A stretch of 15,778 nt of DNA, from positions 1 through 15,778 of the forward strand of contig CAZMPO010000029.1 in NCBI GenBank assembly GCA_964568425.1. Reading direction: 5' to 3'. The stretch comes from CAKSQF01 sp964568425 (lineage in GTDB: Bacteria; Bacillota; Clostridia; Oscillospirales; CAG-272). Made by a program: the position numbers and the translations under genes. Below are positions 13,841 through 15,778 of this stretch, piece after piece. Under the pieces are notes generated by a model, which was not told the origin of the DNA, did no database searches, and was given only the letters and a program-made list of their open reading frames with translations. The stretch's first letter is position 1. Every line of letters begins with the position of its first letter.

Positions 13841-13869
13841 CAAGATACAAAATACAAGATACAAGATAC
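13841..13869. repeat. Heptanucleotide array (ATACAAR) before mnmA
   Basis: CAAG, ATACAAA, ATACAAG, ATACAAG, ATAC: about four 7-bp units. It lies in the leader or promoter region of mnmA, 24 bp upstream of the start codon. On the minus strand each unit gives a TTGTAT, a fair -35 hexamer, but I could not match a -10 at a good distance. Confidence 0.8.
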
Positions 13870-14003
13870 TTGTGCGGCGTGAATTTGAATGTTCACCTGC
13901 CGATATGGAGTTGGGCGTGGTAAGCAATTTTCTTTAATGGTCGGGGATGATATATCAGCGTAATCTCTTTGTAATCTCGCCGATTTACTATAAATCAAAC
14001 ACC
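13870..14003. repeat. Spacer between mnmA and the tandem repeats, repeat fragments only
   Basis: No gene is supported. GATATATCA near 13948 and the imperfect hairpin GATTTA-CTA-TAAATC (about 13982-13996) are degenerate forms of the dispersed modules seen at 34-54 and 9193-9225. A plus-strand frame from 13947 runs through the tandem repeats, but its protein is only the repeat translated. Confidence 0.5.
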
Positions 14004-14171
14004 AAAGAGCGGCGGGAGCAAGCCCCCGCCCTACAGGGGATGGTCAAAGAGCGGCGGGAGCAAGCCCCCGCCCCACAGGGGATAGTCAAAGAAGCGGCGG
14101 GAGCAAGCCCCACCCTACAGGGGATGGTCAAAGAAGCGGCGGGAGCAAGCCCTCCCTTACCGGTGATTGTG
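14004..14171. repeat. Four tandem 42-bp hairpin repeats
   Basis: The units are 14004-14045, 14046-14087, 14088-14129 and 14130-14171, all exactly 42 bp. Units 1 and 2 are nearly identical; 3 and 4 diverge progressively. The core is the stem-loop GGCGGGAGCAAGCCCCCGCC followed by CTACAGGGGATGGTC. Unit 4 continues into the 64-bp block shared with 3174-3237, so it is the parent-like, full-length copy. There are no spacers, so this is not a CRISPR array. It could act as a stabiliser or weak stop for the mRNA from the aldolase-like gene. Confidence 0.9.
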
Positions 14172-14231
14172 CGTTCATCACGCCGACATATTACAAATCG
14201 ACCGCCCGAACAACCAAATCTTGCCAATTCC
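14168..14231. repeat. 64-bp dispersed repeat block, second copy
   Basis: This matches 3174-3237 in the same orientation with two differences by eye (TGTGCGTTCATCACGCCGAC at its start). In both copies the GC hairpin unit precedes it and CTAATTC-type sequence follows it. Confidence 0.85.
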
Positions 14232-14265
14232 TAATTTCTAATTTCTAATTCCTAATTCCTAATTC
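14231..14265. repeat. Heptanucleotide array (CTAATTY x5)
   Basis: CTAATTT x2 and CTAATTC x3, five full units, ending 5 bp before the stop codon of the aldolase-like gene (minus strand). The unit is the same as at 9391-9418, where the array also touches the 3' end of a minus-strand gene. Confidence 0.88.
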
Positions 14266-14270
14266 CATCC

Positions 14271-14900
14271 CTACCTGACCCCGAATGTTCGGCTGTATTT
14301 CCCCACAAGTCTTGCGGTGATCGCGGCGGTGTTGTCCAGGGTGGCATCTATCATGAATGGGTCGGCGCAGGCGACTACCGATCGAAGGGCGAGATAATCG
14401 CCCACCGTGTCCTCGGTCACGCCGCCCGAGACCACAAAGGGTGCGTCGGGGAACATTTTGCCGAGCGTTTTGATCGTCGATATGCCGCCGAAGACCGATA
14501 CGGGGGTGAATTTGATCAGATCGGCACCGTCCGAGAGTGCCGCCGTGATCTCGGTCGGCGTTACACAGCCGGGGATATAGAGCATCTCGTGCTCGCGACA
14601 GATCGCCGCCGCCTCGGGGGAATATCCGAAGCTTGACACAAACCGCGCACCCGAGGCGATCGCCGAGGCGACATCGTCCGCGCGATAGAGTCCGCCTGCA
14701 CCGATCTGCATGTCGGGGAAGGTCACAGCCGCGGCACGCATCAGCTCGGGGGTAAATTGGTCGGCAAAATCAAGCTCGACAACGACAATTCCGCCGCTGA
14801 GCAGTGCGCCGAGCATCGGGAGAAGGTCCTCTCTGCCTCTGTCAAGCATATCTATAACGGCGATCAGCCGCGACTGTTTTATGAGGTCAAGCGATTCCAT
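14271..14900 (-). CDS. Divergent KDPG/KHG aldolase family protein
   Basis: The product is 209 residues, the length of the class I aldolase Eda, which splits 2-keto-3-deoxy-6-phosphogluconate. By eye the whole barrel aligns: VVVELDFA, IGAGGLYRADDVASAIASGARFVSS, LYIPGCVTPTEITAAL, LIKFTPVS, GGISTIKTLGKMFPDAPFVVSGGV and DYLALRSVV. The Schiff-base lysine is K130 and the catalytic glutamate is E42. However, the substrate-binding residues of Escherichia coli Eda appear changed: Arg49 becomes A46, Thr73 becomes G70, Thr161 becomes S158 and Ser184 becomes P181. The phosphate pocket is probably altered, so the natural substrate may not be KDPG and I give no gene symbol. It starts 29 bp after the phosphoribosyltransferase stop, with AGGGGG before the ATG, and is probably cotranscribed. 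Confidence 0.8.
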   Translation of the reverse strand: MESLDLIKQSRLIAVIDMLDRGREDLLPMLGALLSGGIVVVELDFADQFTPELMRAAAVTFPDMQIGAGGLYRADDVASAIASGARFVSSFGYSPEAAAICREHEMLYIPGCVTPTEITAALSDGADLIKFTPVSVFGGISTIKTLGKMFPDAPFVVSGGVTEDTVGDYLALRSVVACADPFMIDATLDNTAAITARLVGKYSRTFGVR

Positions 14901-14929
14901 AATGCCCCCTGTTGAAAATTCGTTATGTT

Positions 14930-15487
14930 TTAGCCGATTATCTCGCCGTTTGCATTGAAAAGCGGAAGTTTTTCGAGATATGTGATATCCGCGCGAGACT
15001 GTGCGTCGCCCTCGGCAAGGATAGCCATTCTGCCCACGATATTGCCGCCCGCTTTTTCGACCAGCTTTTCGACGGCAAGCAGTGACTGACCGGTCGATAT
15101 GACATCATCGACGATCAGCACGCGGCGACCCTTCATCAGCTCGGCGTCCGCGCCGTCGATGTAGAGATGCTGTGTCGCCATGGTCGTGATCGAGTGGACC
15201 TCGACGCCGAAAACGTCGGTCATGTATAACTTTTTGCCCTTGCGAGCGATTATGTATTTCTGATTGCCCGCCTGTCTTGCCATTTCGTGCGCGAGCGGTA
15301 TGCCCTTTGCCTCGGCGGTGATCAGCACGTCATATTCGGGTGCTCTTGCCAGAAGCTCCTTTGCGCAGGCACATGTCAGCTCGGGGTCGCCGAAGATGAC
15401 AAATCCCGCGATGTACAGCTCGTCGTTTACCGGACAAAGCGGAAGTGCCCTGTCAAGCCCTGCGATCTTCATGTTATAATATCTCAT
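14930..15487 (-). CDS. Purine-type phosphoribosyltransferase
   Basis: The product is 185 residues of the type I PRTase fold, cytoplasmic, of the adenine/xanthine PRTase kind, which joins a base to PRPP. The PRPP loop is VLIVDDVISTGQS (123-135). Upstream is the pattern AEAKGIPLAHEMA...YIIARKGKKLYM (about 59-89), which in Apt and Xpt contacts pyrophosphate. Apt usually has DDxLATGGT, so the base cannot be named. The frame begins with a TTG at 15496, but AAAGGAG is only 2 nt from it. The ATG at 15487 (11 nt away, MRYYNMKIAGL) is preferred, and the ATG at 15472 is a less likely third choice. It is first in an operon with the aldolase-like gene. Confidence 0.82.
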   Translation of the reverse strand: MRYYNMKIAGLDRALPLCPVNDELYIAGFVIFGDPELTCACAKELLARAPEYDVLITAEAKGIPLAHEMARQAGNQKYIIARKGKKLYMTDVFGVEVHSITTMATQHLYIDGADAELMKGRRVLIVDDVISTGQSLLAVEKLVEKAGGNIVGRMAILAEGDAQSRADITYLEKLPLFNANGEIIG

Positions 15488-15525
15488 TTTAGTCAACGCT
15501 CCTTTTGAATTGTATCTGTCTGACC

Positions 15526-15534
15526 ATTATATCA
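15526..15534 (-). promoter_or_regulatory. Extended -10 promoter of the PRTase operon
   Basis: TGATATAAT on the minus strand, a perfect -10 with the TGn extension. The -35 position (TACCAA, 17 bp upstream) is poor, as expected for extended -10 promoters. Confidence 0.65.
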
Positions 15535-15634
15535 CATTTTAGTGAAAATTGGTAGCCCTTTTTATAAATTTTCACATTTTTTTAATTTACAACATATCGA
15601 CCGCTTCCCCAAAAGTTCAGCTTCCCTTTATCCG

Positions 15635-15662
15635 TTTTTCATTTTTCATTTTTCATTCTTCA
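15635..15662. repeat. Heptanucleotide array (TTTTTCA x4)
   Basis: TTTTTCA x3 and TTCTTCA x1, a 7-bp period again, in the gap between the PRTase promoter and the next terminator. Confidence 0.85.
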
Positions 15663-15670
15663 TTTAACAG

Positions 15671-15696
15671 AAAACCCACCCCGAGGACGGGGTGGG
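15671..15696 (-). terminator. Terminator of the gene entering from the right edge
   Basis: CCCACCCCG (15696-15688 on the minus strand), loop TCCT, CGGGGTGGG (15683-15675), then TTTTCTGTT. It is a very stable 9-bp GC stem, 36 bp beyond the stop of the partial gene. Confidence 0.85.
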
Positions 15697-15732
15697 GACT
15701 GACTGTCATTTAATTGTTCTGCTATCGGTCGA

Positions 15733-15778
15733 TCAATAATCGAGAGCCTTAAGGTCCTCCATGATCGTTTCGAGAGCG
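15733..15778 (-). CDS. 3' end of an unidentified gene (partial)
   Basis: Only the last 14 codons and the TGA stop are in the window; they read ALETIMEDLKALDY. The fragment is too short to name the family. Support for its being real comes from the strong intrinsic terminator placed 36 bp after the stop on the same strand and from the codon choice (GAG, AAG, CTC). The start of the gene lies beyond the right edge. Confidence 0.6.
   Translation of the reverse strand, partial: ALETIMEDLKALDY

Noticed and set aside
14004..14171. CRISPR array
   Set aside because: The units are directly adjacent with no spacers, and they degrade towards one end; no cas gene is present.
13947..14234. Plus-strand frame with 14-residue repeats (KERREQAPALQGMV type)
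   Set aside because: The repeats follow only from the 42-bp DNA unit being a multiple of 3. There is no ribosome site, and the DNA repeat family exists elsewhere in other frames, so the protein is not the selected product.

Overview
The window looks like chromosomal DNA of an anaerobic, spore-forming Firmicute, most likely an uncultured gut member of the Clostridia (Oscillospiraceae/Ruminococcaceae type). The grounds are strong AGGAGG-type ribosome binding sites, consensus sigma-A promoters, a forespore M23 protein of the SpoIIQ type, small Clostridia-style peptides, and intergenic hairpin repeats of the kind I associate with gut Oscillospirales. This placement is by recognition, not by a search. 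Most genes lie on the minus strand; only recG and spoIIQ are on the plus strand.

Layout. 1-637: repeat debris, a possible small membrane protein (minus), and a consensus promoter leading into recG. 638-2704: recG. 2705-3250: no gene, but nested inverted repeats and one copy of a composite dispersed repeat. 3251-6150: a copper-resistance unit on the minus strand, csoR then copA, with a CsoR-type operator placed exactly in the promoter spacer and a CopZ-like domain fused in frame to the CopA C-terminus behind its own internal ribosome binding site. 6150-8361: a secreted 571-residue two-part beta-sandwich-like protein followed by a 41-residue peptide gene, with a good promoter and a structured leader. 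8457-9349: spoIIQ with a forespore-type promoter and a terminator. 9398-11678: a LysR regulator downstream of a lipoprotein with a LamG-like fold, the two separated by a strong terminator hairpin. 11741-13817: degV and mnmA. 13818-14270: a repeat-rich gap with four tandem 42-bp units and two heptanucleotide arrays. 14271-15534: a phosphoribosyltransferase and a divergent KDPG-aldolase-family protein in one operon. 15671-15778: a terminator and the last 14 codons of another minus-strand gene.

How the genes work together. csoR-copA(-copZ) is a self-contained copper-sensing and export operon. The 571-residue protein and the 41-residue peptide appear bicistronic. The PRTase and aldolase-like genes are 29 bp apart and probably cotranscribed. 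The remaining genes (recG, mnmA, degV, spoIIQ, lysR) are independent housekeeping, sporulation or regulatory genes.

The most unusual signals are: (1) the in-frame CopA-CopZ fusion with a well-spaced internal Shine-Dalgarno; (2) five short tandem arrays in different gaps, all with a 7-bp period but with four different sequences; (3) a modular family of intergenic hairpin repeats, including 4 x 42 bp in tandem; (4) the 41-residue orphan peptide behind a large secreted protein; (5) an aldolase relative that keeps the Schiff-base lysine but has lost several substrate-binding residues. I did not find a clearly new multi-gene defence or biosynthetic system.
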